In this document: positions 14,101-24,893 of the stretch, one piece after another | Layout: every line of letters begins with the position of its first letter | Numbering within the stretch: position 1 is the stretch's first letter | Assembly (NCBI GenBank): GCA_013365365.1 | Contig: JABVXU010000583.1 | Location: forward strand, 1-33,533 | Direction: 5' to 3' | DNA from: Cruorifilaria tuberocauda | Taxonomy: Eukaryota > Nematoda > Chromadorea > Rhabditida > Onchocercidae | DNA: 33,533 nucleotides | Made by a program: the position numbers and the translations under genes | Notes under the pieces: model-generated | What the model was told of the DNA's origin: nothing | Database searches by the model: none | Seen by the model: only the letters and a program-made list of their open reading frames with translations

Positions 14101-17100
14101 ATACTATCATACTGCACATTATCGATCAATGTGGAAAAAAAAAAACAAACCATTTCTGTCCGATATGCCATTTCACGTTCAAAATCAGCCAAATGGGAAA
14201 AATGTCGATCATTTTCGAACAGAGTACTGATGTGTGAATAATTTAATATTGCTGATATGAGCGCTGAAATTAAATTTTAAAAATTTGAAAATTCAAGCAA
14301 AAACAGTTAATAATCTGAAGAGAAATACAATGAATGATAACCGGGTTATCAATCTTTCCCAAATCCTCACATTCCTCTTTTGTATTAACAAAATTCTTTC
14401 ATTTTTCTATTAATTGAATCCAATTTCATTAGAAATTTACTGTAATTTTAAATCACTTTTTCCATTCTCTTAAAACAATTATTTAAATGATGAATTGATT
14501 AGGGTTAGAAAATAATAAATTTATCGCATGAGTAAAATGAAATTTCACTAATTAAGTAATTCGAAAATATTATATCTATGATGAATGAGAGAATAAAAAG
14601 CTTATTAGGTTAGCTAATAAAACGAAGCAAGTAAACTTAATGGAATGTCACATACGTTACGTATACATTACGTAGTTTAATTAATCTGGCTTTGCTTATT
14701 AATTGCGCTCTTTTTCCTATTCAATATAACCATGAAATTATTTAAAGCTCATTTATTCATTTGCAAATATTTTTTTATGAAGAATACAAATACCCCTATC
14801 TTATAATTTTATAAAACACATCCAGTTATTCATTTGTCTGTATTGTTCTGAGCAAAAAAAAAATCAGGTCAAGGTTACATAACAAGAGTGATAGTTCTTG
14901 ATATTTTTACGATCAGTAATTTTTTATAATACATATTGTTTTAATACAATTTGAATAATGATAATAATTTTCATTCTTTCTTAAATGACTTTTATTTAGA
15001 AGAAATCATTTTCTCATAATTTTTCTTCATTTCATTCTAAACGTTATTGATTCTTTCTAATTTCTGTAATTTTCGCTCATTTTAAAACCATATTAAGCAT
15101 GAAAGAACTAATTTTCATTTTACCGATAGTAATTGATAATTTATTAAGTTTTTCCCTAACGAAATTTCTCTTTTGATTAATTAATATAACCAGTTTTTCT
15201 TTTGACAATATTTCTTGCCTCTTAAAGCTAGCAAAATTTCATATTTCTACTCATTAAAGTTGTCATTTTCAATCCTATAAAAATTGCCACTACAGTCAAC
15301 CAGTATTTACAAATACTCATAATAGTTAATCTTCAATCATTTCTCTCAACGATAATTTGTACATTAGCCCACAATTTACGCACTGTCAAAATTAACTATT
15401 TTCAGGGTCGAAAATTTCTTCTTTAAACTTTGGATAGTAAAACTAAAAGTAATTCATGTAAACTTCTGCAAATATTTCTTCGCTGCGTGATTCGTTAAAT
15501 ATGTTTGCTAGTGCTTTTGAGAGTTAATACTTCTAAGCTCAAAGCCCACCAAGCAGATCATTATACTTTGCTGGTATGTTTATTAGAAAAAGTGTAAAAA
15601 CCGCTGTATGGAATAAGTTACCATTTTGCTATAAAGCTTCTTTCGAAATGATTTCTTAAACAATAGTTACTTTTTAAAATTGAAATTATGAGAAATATTT
15701 GAGGTTCAAATTATAATATTAATATGTTCAATTTCAAATTTAAACTTTTGAAATATTTTAATTTTCAAGTTAAGCTCAGTTTTTTTTCAGTGGTTTATAA
15801 GGAAAGAGTTATATGAGGGATAATATTTTATTATTTTTATGGCTCTAAACTACTTATTAGAATGAATATGTCAATTTGAAAATTTTCAGCTTCATCTCAC
15901 ATTGTATGGAAATCAACAGTAAAATCATCATTTTCTGCGTCTTCTGGACGATCGATTTTTTGGGTATGTTATGTTATTTCTTACACTCTTAAAATTATTT
16001 CTGAAGAAATTCTGAGTTATATGTCATTTGCTTAGTAAATGTAACAGTGACATTTGTTAGATGATATTCAAATGTAGCGAAACAATATTCAAAACCTCCA
16101 CAAACTTTTAATGAAAAAGTTTCATCAAAAAAAGCTCCAGTAGTCAAATTATCATTAGGAAACAAATAAATGAATTAAGAAAAGTAAAGATAGTTCAAAT
16201 CAATCTTTACAGAATTTATAGTAGATTCAATGAAAGTGCACTTAGACAAATCTTTAAAATTATTAAGAAATTAAATACGAAATATTCTAGTAAACTATAA
16301 TAATAATAATAATGAACAGTGAATTTTCTAATTCACTAACTAGATGGAAATCTCTCTAGTTTAAGAAACCAGTAAATATACATTTGTTTCTGTTTCTGCA
16401 CAATTTACCGTTAATAATGAGAAAAAAGGATGTATCGCTTGAAATGAAAATAATGATTACAGTAAGAATCATGAAGATGTCGAAATATTCTTCCCTTTCC
16501 CTTCGAGTAATATCAGATGAATTCGCCTTTCACAGTAAATTCTCACACCATCATGCATCAGTCACTTCCACAAATCAATTCAATATTCTACAAAAACCTT
16601 TCCCAAATCAATTTAATATCTTTTGTAAAAATCGTCGTAATCACGGGAAACACAGGAAATGACCTTGCTCAACAAATTTTTTTCTTAATAGGGAATAAAA
16701 ATTATAATATAGTTGGGTTCAAGATTTAAAAAAGCAAAAAAAGAAATGAGCAAAGTATATATGAAATAAAGAAAAGTGAATAATAAAAGTTAAACTGTTA
16801 ACTAAAAAAAAGAAAAAAAGTAATGAAGATAAATTTCAGAATGAATTTTTGCATCCAAATTAAATCTTTCGCTAATTTAATTTCAGTAACAACAGTTTCA
16901 CCAGTTGAAAGTATACTGAAACAGGAACAATTGAATAACAGTACAATTGTCAGTCCAGTGTCAAATTTCATCTTCTATTTATTAAATAATTTGAGCAATA
17001 CAGAAAGTGAGCAATTGGATAGGTATCTACGTGAAAAGAATTACGCTTCGCTCAAAAATATGATTGATCGTAAACGGGCTGAAGTAAGTTAGCAATGAAA

Positions 17101-20100
17101 TCCTGTGAAAATAATTAATCCTGGGACTATCAGAGAACAGGAGGAGAAGAAAGACATTTACTCGAGGTATCATGATACATTGTTTCAGTTTGCACGCCAC
17201 GCTAAAACTACCTCATTCCACATTCCCTCTTGCTATTTTTAACAAATAATCCTTCATCAACTTTTATTTTTTTAGTATGATTGCAAAAAGATACTGCTAC
17301 ACGAGTCAATTAAAAATTCGATACAAGTATATCATTTGAGTTAAGAATCTAACATTCTTTTTTAACTATTTATGTTATTTTATGAACTTCAAAACTGATT
17401 TGTTTCAATGCATTATATTTAACTAGGTCAAAAATCTGGTTTTATATCAGAATTTACAGTTGGTTCAAGCAAAGGATAAACCTCAGAAGAGTTTCGTAGA
17501 CGATTTACAAGAAATTCCGGAAAATTCTAATGCTGATACTGAAATTTTCTCGAACGCAACAGTACCGCTGAATTACACGCAAGAACAAGTTAAATATGCT
17601 GAAGCATATCGAGTAAACATTTTATTTTCTCTTCTGTTTCCTTTTAAACTTTTCCTCCCTTATCATTCAACCTTAACACTTCAGCACATTTTCTTGTAGT
17701 TTTTCACGCAGAATTAATGGTTTCAATTTCAGAATGCTACCATATATAGCATTTTTCGAGCCTTGTGGAACACGAAAGTTGAACAAGAATTACCGCAGAT
17801 TGACCAATATGCCATTTTAGAATATTACAGTGAGAAACGTGCAAAAAAGGAGGCAGAAAAAAATATTCTCATTTGGTTGTGGAATGTAATCAGGAAGCTG
17901 TTTGAGTATGTTTTTAGAAATTAACTTCAAAAATCCAGGGAATATTAACAACGAATAGCAACAATTCCAAAAATGTTTGTACTTTCTGAAAATTCATTCA
18001 GAATCCATTTACTTAATGAAAAAAAGGTGTCATCTAATAGCAAATACCGTAGCAATACTAAACTTTTGTAAATCTAAGTGCCAAATCATTTACTTATTTT
18101 CCAGCAAGTTTTAGTAGTACAGTGCAATACACTTTAGCAGTGTTGCACATCATCAGTCTCTTATCAAATTTGAGGTCACTCTCCATATTCGTACATAAGA
18201 ACGAAGCTTACAATATCAATTAACAGTTTATCATGTTCAATCTATATTCCTGATTTAATGTTCAATGAAATTCGCTTTCTTAATCCAGATAAAAACAAAA
18301 AAGAAAAGCTACACTAATATGTGAATTTATTCTTATTTTGCTTAAAACTTTCAAAAATATTCTATGCAATTAAACAAAACATAATGAAATTATGATGAAG
18401 AAAAATTTATTATTCATTTATTTCAGTAAAAAAAACGACAAATTTGAATGCTATGCAAATGAGCTGAAATGTGTTCGAGCAGCGCTCGATCGCTGTGGTG
18501 CGATCGAATTGGAACGCTTGCAACAGGCCACCGATAACAATGAGCCCATGGTTATCGATAATTTTATCAAAAACAAACTAGTTGACGACATAGAAATGTA
18601 TATGGAATATGATGAGTGGAATAATGGAAATAATGTGCCCGAAGCTTTAAAAGAAATAATCCACAGTCTAAGCCAAGCACAAAAAAGGTTGCTGTCACTC
18701 AAAACCAAATCGAAGAAAATCTTTGAAATTCAAATAATCTTTAATTATTAATTATTACTAAGGAAACCAGTAAGCTACCAAAATAAATATCATAACTACA
18801 ATGCATAGTACTACATCGATTTCAAATTTATATTTTAGAATGAATGACTTTCCATCTAAAAAAATATATATTAAAGCTACGAAAAAATTTTTTAGGGCAA
18901 TGGAAAAATTAAGAAGGCTTGAGCTAACTGATAAAATCAAAGACTTCTATCGCGATAAAATCGAGAAAACGAGTCTAACAAAACAGCAGGTTCATGCATT
19001 AATTATTTTTTTTTGACAAAATTTTACCCAAATTCGTATTAAAACTAGAAGATTTTATAATTAGTAATAATTCAGGAAATTGAACACTTCTTCCGGCGAA
19101 TGAATATGACTTTCGCCAGATGCTACAATCCAAAAATTAAGCAGACTGTGGAAAGGCAGGTCTTTTCTCTGATTCCAGTTAAAATCTATAAAATGATAGC
19201 TCAAACAGAGAAATTCTGGATATTGAATATACCGAATATTTTTAGGAGCAGAATGGTCCATTTCAAAGTTTTTTTAAGACATTTTTACGAAAAACTGTGT
19301 ATCAAAAGCCTTGATTCATAAGAAATATAGTTTGGGGCCAGTGATTATTACTTCGTCTTTTCATGATAGCTTTCTGATCTTTTTAAAAATAGGACTGATC
19401 TTAATTAAAAAATTAGTTTTCAGATACAGAACTTGATGATGAAGTCGTCGTGAAATTTAAATTTGTTAATAATACCATTGTTTAATGTTATTACTGTACA
19501 AAGTATTTGATACTTATAATAATTTAAAGTTCGCATAAACATCAAAATCTGTCATCAGTGCCTATCTTAGTGCAGCCTATATAAAATTTTACGTGCAGTT
19601 ATCCATGAAAAATTCCAATTAAGAGAAATTATTCTGCAAAATAGATTTCGGACCATAAAAATACCAGTAATAAGTGTTCCACGCTAATCAAAAAAATACT
19701 TATAGTCATAATTAAAAAACCCATAAAGATAAATATGCGTTACCCCTTCAATACAAATAAAGCATACTTGAATATGAAAGAGCGATGAACAATAAATACT
19801 TTTGTATATAACTTACACAAGGTTATCTCCCAATTAATCATATCTACCACAAAAACATATTAATGAATTTTTTTTTTCTGAGAAGTTACAACTAAAATAA
19901 TTGTGAATGATTGAGAAATATAGCCCTCGCAATTTCCTGTAACTTCAAAATATCAAAAATCATTGCCACCATATTTAGCCATTAATAAATCGATGGAAGC
20001 ATAGTACGAACCCAACAGTGCAACACTAAATATCCAACATTTCGTTTGCAGATTTGATTTCTTTTCGAGCGTTCGCTGTTCTCGTTCTTCCCTTACAACA

Positions 20101-20132
20101 TCTGTGCCTTTTTTCTTCATTGACTTACCCAT
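2189..20132 (-). CDS. dpy-19: DPY-19 tryptophan C-mannosyltransferase
   Basis: This multi-pass ER-membrane enzyme transfers mannose from dolichol-phosphate-mannose to tryptophans of WxxW/WxxC motifs, as in thrombospondin repeats (family knowledge). Coding exons in transcript order: 20132-20012, 14263-14151, 9192-9055, 8753-8633, 8454-8361, 6117-5968, 5817-5745, 5594-5490, 5370-5284, 5154-5017, 4898-4797, 4572-4441, 4172-4053, 3781-3595, 3472-3373, 2978-2856, 2357-2189. All phases agree and give about 690 residues, close to the nematode and human family length. Diagnostic stretches are [12 protein letters not shown] (residues 67-78, with the acidic residues where the catalytic Glu is expected), [53 protein letters not shown] and [10 protein letters not shown] Lys/Arg-rich N-terminus precedes the first membrane helix. 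The last junction is ambiguous: donor after 2860 with acceptor at 2376 is equally in frame and adds 5 residues. Intron 1 carries another gene on the opposite strand. The weakest part is exon 1, supported by phase and layout rather than strong sequence identity. Confidence 0.93.
6118..8360 (-). other. Long dpy-19 intron (exons 5/6)
   Basis: This 2.2 kb intron has no supported gene on either strand. A plus-strand open frame at 7120-7305 has no ATG start, no clean splice sites and no recognisable motif. Confidence 0.6.
9193..14150 (-). other. Long dpy-19 intron 2
   Basis: This intron of about 5.0 kb is AT-rich with many poly-A/T tracts. I see no supported gene. It holds a CATA microsatellite at 12485-12525 and a weak plus-strand candidate ORF at 11044-11298 with a hydrophobic N-terminus. 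Confidence 0.6.
12485..12525. repeat. (CATA/CACATA)n microsatellite
   Basis: A run of CACATA and CATA units on the plus strand inside dpy-19 intron 2. Confidence 0.85.
14264..15886. other. Part of dpy-19 intron 1, no gene seen
   Basis: This is AT-rich intron sequence between dpy-19 exon 2 and the start of the nested plus-strand gene. It presumably includes that gene's promoter. I see no coding signal. Confidence 0.5.
15881..15889 (+). promoter_or_regulatory. Likely trans-splice acceptor of nested gene
   Basis: AATTTTCAG ends 16 bases before the ATG at 15906. This is the usual place for a spliced-leader acceptor in a nematode and it favours that ATG as the true start. Confidence 0.45.
15906..19453 (+). 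CDS. Novel secreted four-Cys protein, nested gene
   Basis: I do not recognise this protein. Coding exons are 15906-15963, 16887-17083, 17451-17612 (or from 17460), 17733-17905, 18427-18687, 18839-18989, 19076-19159 and 19424-19453. All have GT..AG borders and compatible phases, giving about 371 residues and a TGA stop. Residues 1-19 are a hydrophobic signal peptide ([19 protein letters not shown]). The rest is hydrophilic and helix-prone, with many Lys and Glu. After the signal there are four Cys: C205, C212, C220 and C350. Possible N-glycosylation sites include two overlapping sequons at 36-39, two NAT sites in the middle and NMT near 344. No transmembrane helix follows, so secretion is inferred. 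The whole gene lies inside intron 1 of dpy-19 on the opposite strand. It could be a nematode- or filaria-restricted secreted protein. The last short exon and the use of the donor at 18688 rather than read-through to a stop at 18751 are the least certain points. Confidence 0.7.
19454..20011. other. 3' flank of nested gene within dpy-19 intron 1
   Basis: AT-rich sequence between the nested gene's stop codon and dpy-19 exon 1. I see no further coding signal. It should hold the nested gene's 3' UTR. Confidence 0.5.
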
Positions 20133-20733
20133 CCTAATTTGAAATCAAAGTACACCTGAAATATCATCTCAAGTCAATCAATCAATCAGCAAAGAGCAAC
20201 ATCAATAAATAAGTAGACAAAATCATCCAAAATCAGTATAATGAGTATACAGCGTTGTCTGGAATTAGGAAAACAAGTAAACAACTTGGCCAGAATCAGG
20301 ATAACAAGTAAACAACGTCAACCGGAGTCAGAATGACAAATAATATGGGATAAATCCAAGACATTGCAACTTCAAGCAGACTTTCGTTTCACAATCATCC
20401 CGCGGCCTTGTGAAAAGAGAGCGACATACTCGTGAAAATTGAGAGCTAGGAGTTGGTTCGGTTCATTGTGTATTCTGGTGAACGACTCTGAACTACAGTT
20501 ACTCCGAACCTTAAAAATACCGTAATTTAGTAAGAAGTTATAAGTACTGTAACGAAGAGTAGAGATTTTTAATTGTCATTAGGAAGAGATGTCTACAAGT
20601 TTTTTACTGTGAAGCGTATCCTAACCTATATCAAATTAAGTTAATGTTTATTTCAAATTAATTTCTATTTCAAGTATTTGAATTGAGAAGAGTTGATTTT
20701 CAGTTGATTCATTCAAATTAGGCTATAATCACG
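20133..20733. promoter_or_regulatory. Divergent promoter, dpy-19 / ubc-20
   Basis: About 600 bases separate the two start codons, which point away from each other, so both promoters must lie here or overlap. TTTCAG at 20698-20703 sits 30 bases before the ubc-20 ATG. On the minus strand an ATATTTCAG lies about 25 bases before the dpy-19 ATG. Both could be trans-splice acceptors. A ~31-bp tandem repeat occupies the middle. No TATA box is convincing in this AT-rich context. Confidence 0.5.
20250..20345 (+). repeat. ~31-bp tandem repeat, about 3 copies
   Basis: The core ACAAGTAAACAAC occurs at 20273 and 20304, with a decayed third copy (ACAAATAAT) at 20336. Each copy is preceded by a GRATYAGRA-like segment. 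The spacing is 31-32 bases. It lies in the shared promoter. Confidence 0.65.
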
Positions 20734-22151
20734 ATGTCTCAGAATATCGCTTTCTCACGCGTACAACGAGAATGCAAGGAAATCATCACTAATAAAGAAG
20801 TTTGATTTATCTTTCGAAATATTTATTATTCTTAATCTAAAAATTAATATTTTTCAATTGATTTCTTCTTGTAAAAAATGCTACAAAGAGTTGAAGCAAT
20901 TAAATAAAACGATGTTAAGTAAGACGCTATTTTAAACGAGAAACGATAATTGTAACATGCTGGGATTCTTTTTTTCTTGATTTCTCCTCGGGATTATAAG
21001 CAAGGATAGTCGGTTTTCGAAGAATTCATCTTTGCAGTATGAACGCTTTATATAAAGCTTTTAGCTGGCTGAAACGGGCGTAATGATTGAAATCCGTAAT
21101 GATTCGCTTACAAAAATACGTGGGGAGATACGAGGTCCACCAGATAGTCCGTACGAAGGTGGCACGTACGCTTTGGATATCACAATTCCAGATGAATATC
21201 CCTTTCAGCCACCTGTAGTGAGTATTTCATGGAAAACTATTATAAATTATTTATGCGATTCGAATCTTTTTTTTTTAAATAATTCGATAATTCCATCAAT
21301 AACGATTTATATGTTTAGAGGCGTCCAGCTCTACTTCTACTTTGCAGTAAGCTTTAAAGCACAAAGTTTGTTCTTAATGATTGAATGAATATATAGCATG
21401 TGTTTTCAGTGCAAATTTATCACAAAAATTTGGCATCCAAATATCAGCTCACAAACTGGAACGATTTGTCTTGATATATTAAAAGAGCAGTGGTAAGTTG
21501 TTGATGTTATCTAAAAATTTTGGCTTGTAGTTTTTCTTAAAATATTAAATTGGATAGATGAAATCCTTTTGGATTTTTTCGTAGCTATTACATTTAATAT
21601 AATGTGTATTAAATGATAATTAATTTTTCAGTTACCGTTTCATCGTTTCGGATTTTTTTTTCAAGTATTTCTATCTTTTTTCAGGGCCGCTTCTCTAACT
21701 TTGCGTACAGTGTTGCTAAGTATCCAGGCACTGTTAACTTTGCCAGAACCAAATGACCCACAAGATGCTGTTGTTGCTAGGCAATACATGGATAACGCGC
21801 AACTTTATAAAGTGAAGCTAATACTTATTTTTTTTGTTAATTTTTTAATTCGGATGTGTAAATTGTTAAATTTAGCGAACGGCGCGATTTTGGGCGCAAC
21901 ATTATGCCAAAGCCGAAGGCAAGCGGGATGACGAATTCTGGAACAAAATCGACAAGTTGAAGGATATGGGAGTCAAACAGGTTAAGTTTGTGAAATTTGA
22001 AACATTCAGAATAGGAAAGTCCAAAGTTCAGATTTTTAAGCCTTAAATTTGTTTTTCTCTCTGATTATAAATCTTGCAGGAGGATGCTATTTCTGCATTA
22101 AGCTGCAATTGGTGGGATTTATCGAGAGCCACTGATTATGTTTTTGGATAA
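20734..22151 (+). CDS. ubc-20: E2 ubiquitin-conjugating enzyme, UBE2K/UBC-20 type
   Basis: This E2 carries ubiquitin as a thioester on a cysteine and passes it to E3-bound substrates. The UBE2K class can build K48-linked chains (family knowledge). Exons are 20734-20799, 21065-21217, 21410-21492, 21685-21811, 21876-21980 and 22080-22151. Phases agree and give 201 residues; human UBE2K has 200. Visible hallmarks are [16 protein letters not shown] (start of the UBC fold), the HPN motif at 82-84, the catalytic Cys93 in [12 protein letters not shown], and [11 protein letters not shown]. Residues from about 160 to 201 form the UBA tail that sets this class apart from other E2s ([16 protein letters not shown]). 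The start ATG is the first after an acceptor-like TTTTCAG. The gene is divergent to dpy-19. A spliceable open segment at 22535-22606 could be an alternative last exon. Confidence 0.95.
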
Positions 22152-23862
22152 CATTATATTTTTTTCATTTATTGTAAAGTGCAGGTCATTTTCATCTTTC
22201 ATCTCCAGAACGATTGTCTTCAATTATCCTATTCTTTAATTGTCATTCTTAAATCACAAATTTTAAAGATAATTGCGTTTGAGAATGTTACAACGTCTCA
22301 CCATGTTTTCGTTATGTTCAATTTTAAACTCAAAGAAACGCAAGCTTAGGATGAATATAGTTTTTTTTTTGCTTTGCGAGTGTACATGAAGTTTAGGATT
22401 TAAAAGTAAGCTTTCGAACGAGTGAAAAATGAATGACTTAAACTTCAGAAAATTTAAGACTTAAAAGCTTTTTTTAATTTAAAATTTGGAAGCTAAATTT
22501 TGGTTTTTTTTTCTTTTCTTGAATTCATTTTTAGGTGGTGCGAAATCGATGGTATCATCTTCGTAACAGGGGAAAATGCCTGTTCTGGATTTGCAAAACA
22601 AGATAAAAATCAATAATTTTGATTCTATTATCAATTTTACTATAATATTTTCGAAAAATTTTTATAAATACTTTCTGTACGTTTTTCTAATGCGATGGCC
22701 GTTATTGATTCTCAAATAGCTAAAAGATAACTTTCATTTCGGTACGGGATTTTCTAACAATTTCACACGCTATGTGGCTGATATTTTCATCGCTTTCCGA
22801 TTTTTCTGGAATATATTCTCTTTTACTGTCGAAAATTGCAAATTTAATTGCTGTCCGTTCCAGTTGCTATATAAGTGTTGTATTTTTTCAAAAGAGCGTT
22901 ATCCTCGAAAGTCTTTCCAGTGTTGTTCTGATACTACCAGTTAAGATGAACTTTTTTTCAACTTCAGGCCAACAGTTGAATTATTGGTTTATTCATTTAT
23001 CTTTATTGAAATAAGCTGGACGTTTGCTACATATGAAAGCACTATGTTTTCATATTAAAAGCCCTAACTCACTGTTATTGATATCATTTCCGGAAGATAA
23101 TCAGGCTTTATAAAATTGTGCTAGTTTTTCAATTTTTTAATACTTTTGCTCTAGCGCGAATTTTCTGATCCGTAATGCCACCAGAATTCCTCTCCGTTGC
23201 CTTTCATTCGTATATTCATATGCTAGCATTTGGTGTTACGAGCCTCAGTTTCGTGTTGTTATGATTTTGAGGATTTCAGTAACTTAAAAACATCAGTCAA
23301 ATTAATATTGTTTTTCGGATTTTCTTTCATTGCCTCTATGTTTTTTGCATGATTGTATAAATAAATGCTCGATTAAATTTCTTTTTCTCTGGAAAATTTC
23401 TGCTCACTTCATGAACAGCTTATTGCTTCTGTAACCAAACTTCAAGAACTGCAGCTATTTGTAGTTGAAATTGATTTCCGGCAGAAAAGCAAATATTTGT
23501 GCGATTAGAGGCGCTTTTACGGTTACTTCTGACTATGCTTTCGTATTCGTGGTAGATTGCTATTATTTGCAGAGTATTTTATAAACGGTTCATATCACGC
23601 TATAAGGCATGCTCATTAATTATATTGCTAGGGATATGTTTGGTTCTAATTAATTGTACTATGATGATTTGTTTCTGCTCCAGTGGAAACAATCGAACTG
23701 TATAATTTGTAGTAATCTATAAAGCAGTGAGAGGAGTGCAAACCTATATAGCTTTTTATATTCTGAAACACGAAAGAAAATGATTAAAGTTATCAAACTT
23801 CGATGTATATTAATTACATGTTATTAGTCTAACGGAACTTTTATTTCAATGTTATTTTAGAG
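22152..23862. other. Intergenic, ubc-20 to cox-17
   Basis: 1.7 kb with no supported gene. It should hold the ubc-20 3' UTR and the cox-17 promoter. A plus-strand ORF at 22772-23014 has no splice context, motif or homology that I can see. A short open segment follows a good acceptor at 22534. Confidence 0.55.
23852..23862 (+). promoter_or_regulatory. Likely trans-splice acceptor of cox-17
   Basis: TTATTTTAG ends two bases before the cox-17 ATG at 23863, leaving almost no 5' UTR. This is typical of nematode spliced-leader acceptors and fixes the start codon. Confidence 0.55.
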
Positions 23863-24405
23863 ATGGGTGACGATAAAGGATGTTCGATATCATCAAAGGA
23901 TAAAGATCTAAAAAAACCCAAACCATGTTGCGCTTGTCCAGAAACTAAAAAGGTTAATTAACGTAATCTGAGGTGTGATGCATTAATCATATATAATGAA
24001 GGAGACATTGTTCATTGTGGTTACCTTTGTGTAACCTTCCAAATTGACTGGAAAAAAATAAGTCAATTTTCGGAACGTTTATGAATTTGTAGAATTTGTA
24101 AGCATAAATAAAAATCTCTAAAACAAATAAATCTATTGAATGGTAAGACCAAAGACAGACATTTTTGAAATAACATGGAGTGTTTCAAGAGGTCTCTCTT
24201 GGGTACAATTCTCAACGTTATTAATAAACTTGCTATATTATACAGCAAGTTGATTATGAATATACTTAAGTTTAAATTATAATTCCTTTAATCCTAATAA
24301 TTTCAGGCCAGAGATGAGTGTATGATTTTGTTCGGTGAAGAACACTGCGGAGAACTAATAGAAGCTCACAAGAGATGCATGAGACAGTATGGTTACGAAG
24401 TATAA
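23863..24405 (+). CDS. cox-17: COX17 copper chaperone
   Basis: This small soluble protein of the mitochondrial intermembrane space hands Cu(I) to SCO1 and COX11 for cytochrome c oxidase assembly (family knowledge). There are two exons, 23863-23952 and 24307-24405, joined in phase 0, giving 62 residues, the usual COX17 length. The KPCCAC motif (C22, C23, C25) carries the copper-binding CC pair. The twin Cx9C helical hairpin is intact: C25-x9-C35 and C44-x9-C54, the pairs that MIA40 oxidises on import. The stretch [17 protein letters not shown] is characteristic. No N-terminal presequence is present, as expected. It heads a tight same-strand run with sec-20, psmd-10 and a four-helix membrane protein gene. 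Confidence 0.95.
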
Positions 24406-24893
24406 TTTGTTTTAATCTTGCCAATGTTATATAGAAACATGTATTCATTGTTTGGTTGTAGATATTTAGTGAAATTTGCGAAATTATAAAAATTGCATAA
24501 ATAGTGAAATATCTAGTTGTGTATCTTTGATTTGTTTTTGTGGTTAACTCCCATTTTATCTATTAACGATCGTTTGTTAAAAATAACTTACAAGCTCTTC
24601 ATCGGCACAACTCCATCACTTCTGAGCTGACAATTGCTCTAGAAATGGATATTGAAAGCTGGATAATATTATTTTTGAATTGTCTCAAAGAAGAAATATG
24701 CGAAAATTAAACTTTTCATTGAAAAATTTTTTTTCTTTTGAAATTTTATTATCTTGGTTACGAAAATTATGAATTGTCAAATTGTATTACATTTAAATAA
24801 CTTGAAGATTGAAGAAACAAATTAAATTTTCTACTGCATGCAATTCGATTTAATGAATAATTCGCAGTCTGTTCTTGAAAAGTGTTAAAGAGA
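24406..24893. other. Spacer, cox-17 to sec-20
   Basis: 488 AT-rich bases with no coding signal. It includes possible cox-17 polyadenylation sequence and, at 24862-24867, a TTCGCAG-type acceptor 27 bases before the sec-20 ATG. Confidence 0.5.

Noticed and set aside
13992..14237. Plus-strand ORF with a CPIC motif
   Set aside because: It is the antisense shadow of dpy-19 exon 2 (14263-14151), which matches the conserved [12 protein letters not shown] region.
16384..16729. Two overlapping plus-strand ORFs before nested-gene exon 2
   Set aside because: They start without a good context, have no donor that keeps phase with the neighbouring exons, and contain a short direct repeat.
18451..18708. 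Minus-strand ORF of 85 codons
   Set aside because: Shadow of nested-gene exon 5; the plus-strand frame has the splice sites and phase.
19061..19261. Minus-strand ORF
   Set aside because: Antisense to nested-gene exon 7 and the following intron.
22772..23014. 80-codon plus-strand ORF
   Set aside because: Hydrophobic, Ser/Leu-rich frame typical of AT-rich intergenic DNA; no splice context or homology seen.
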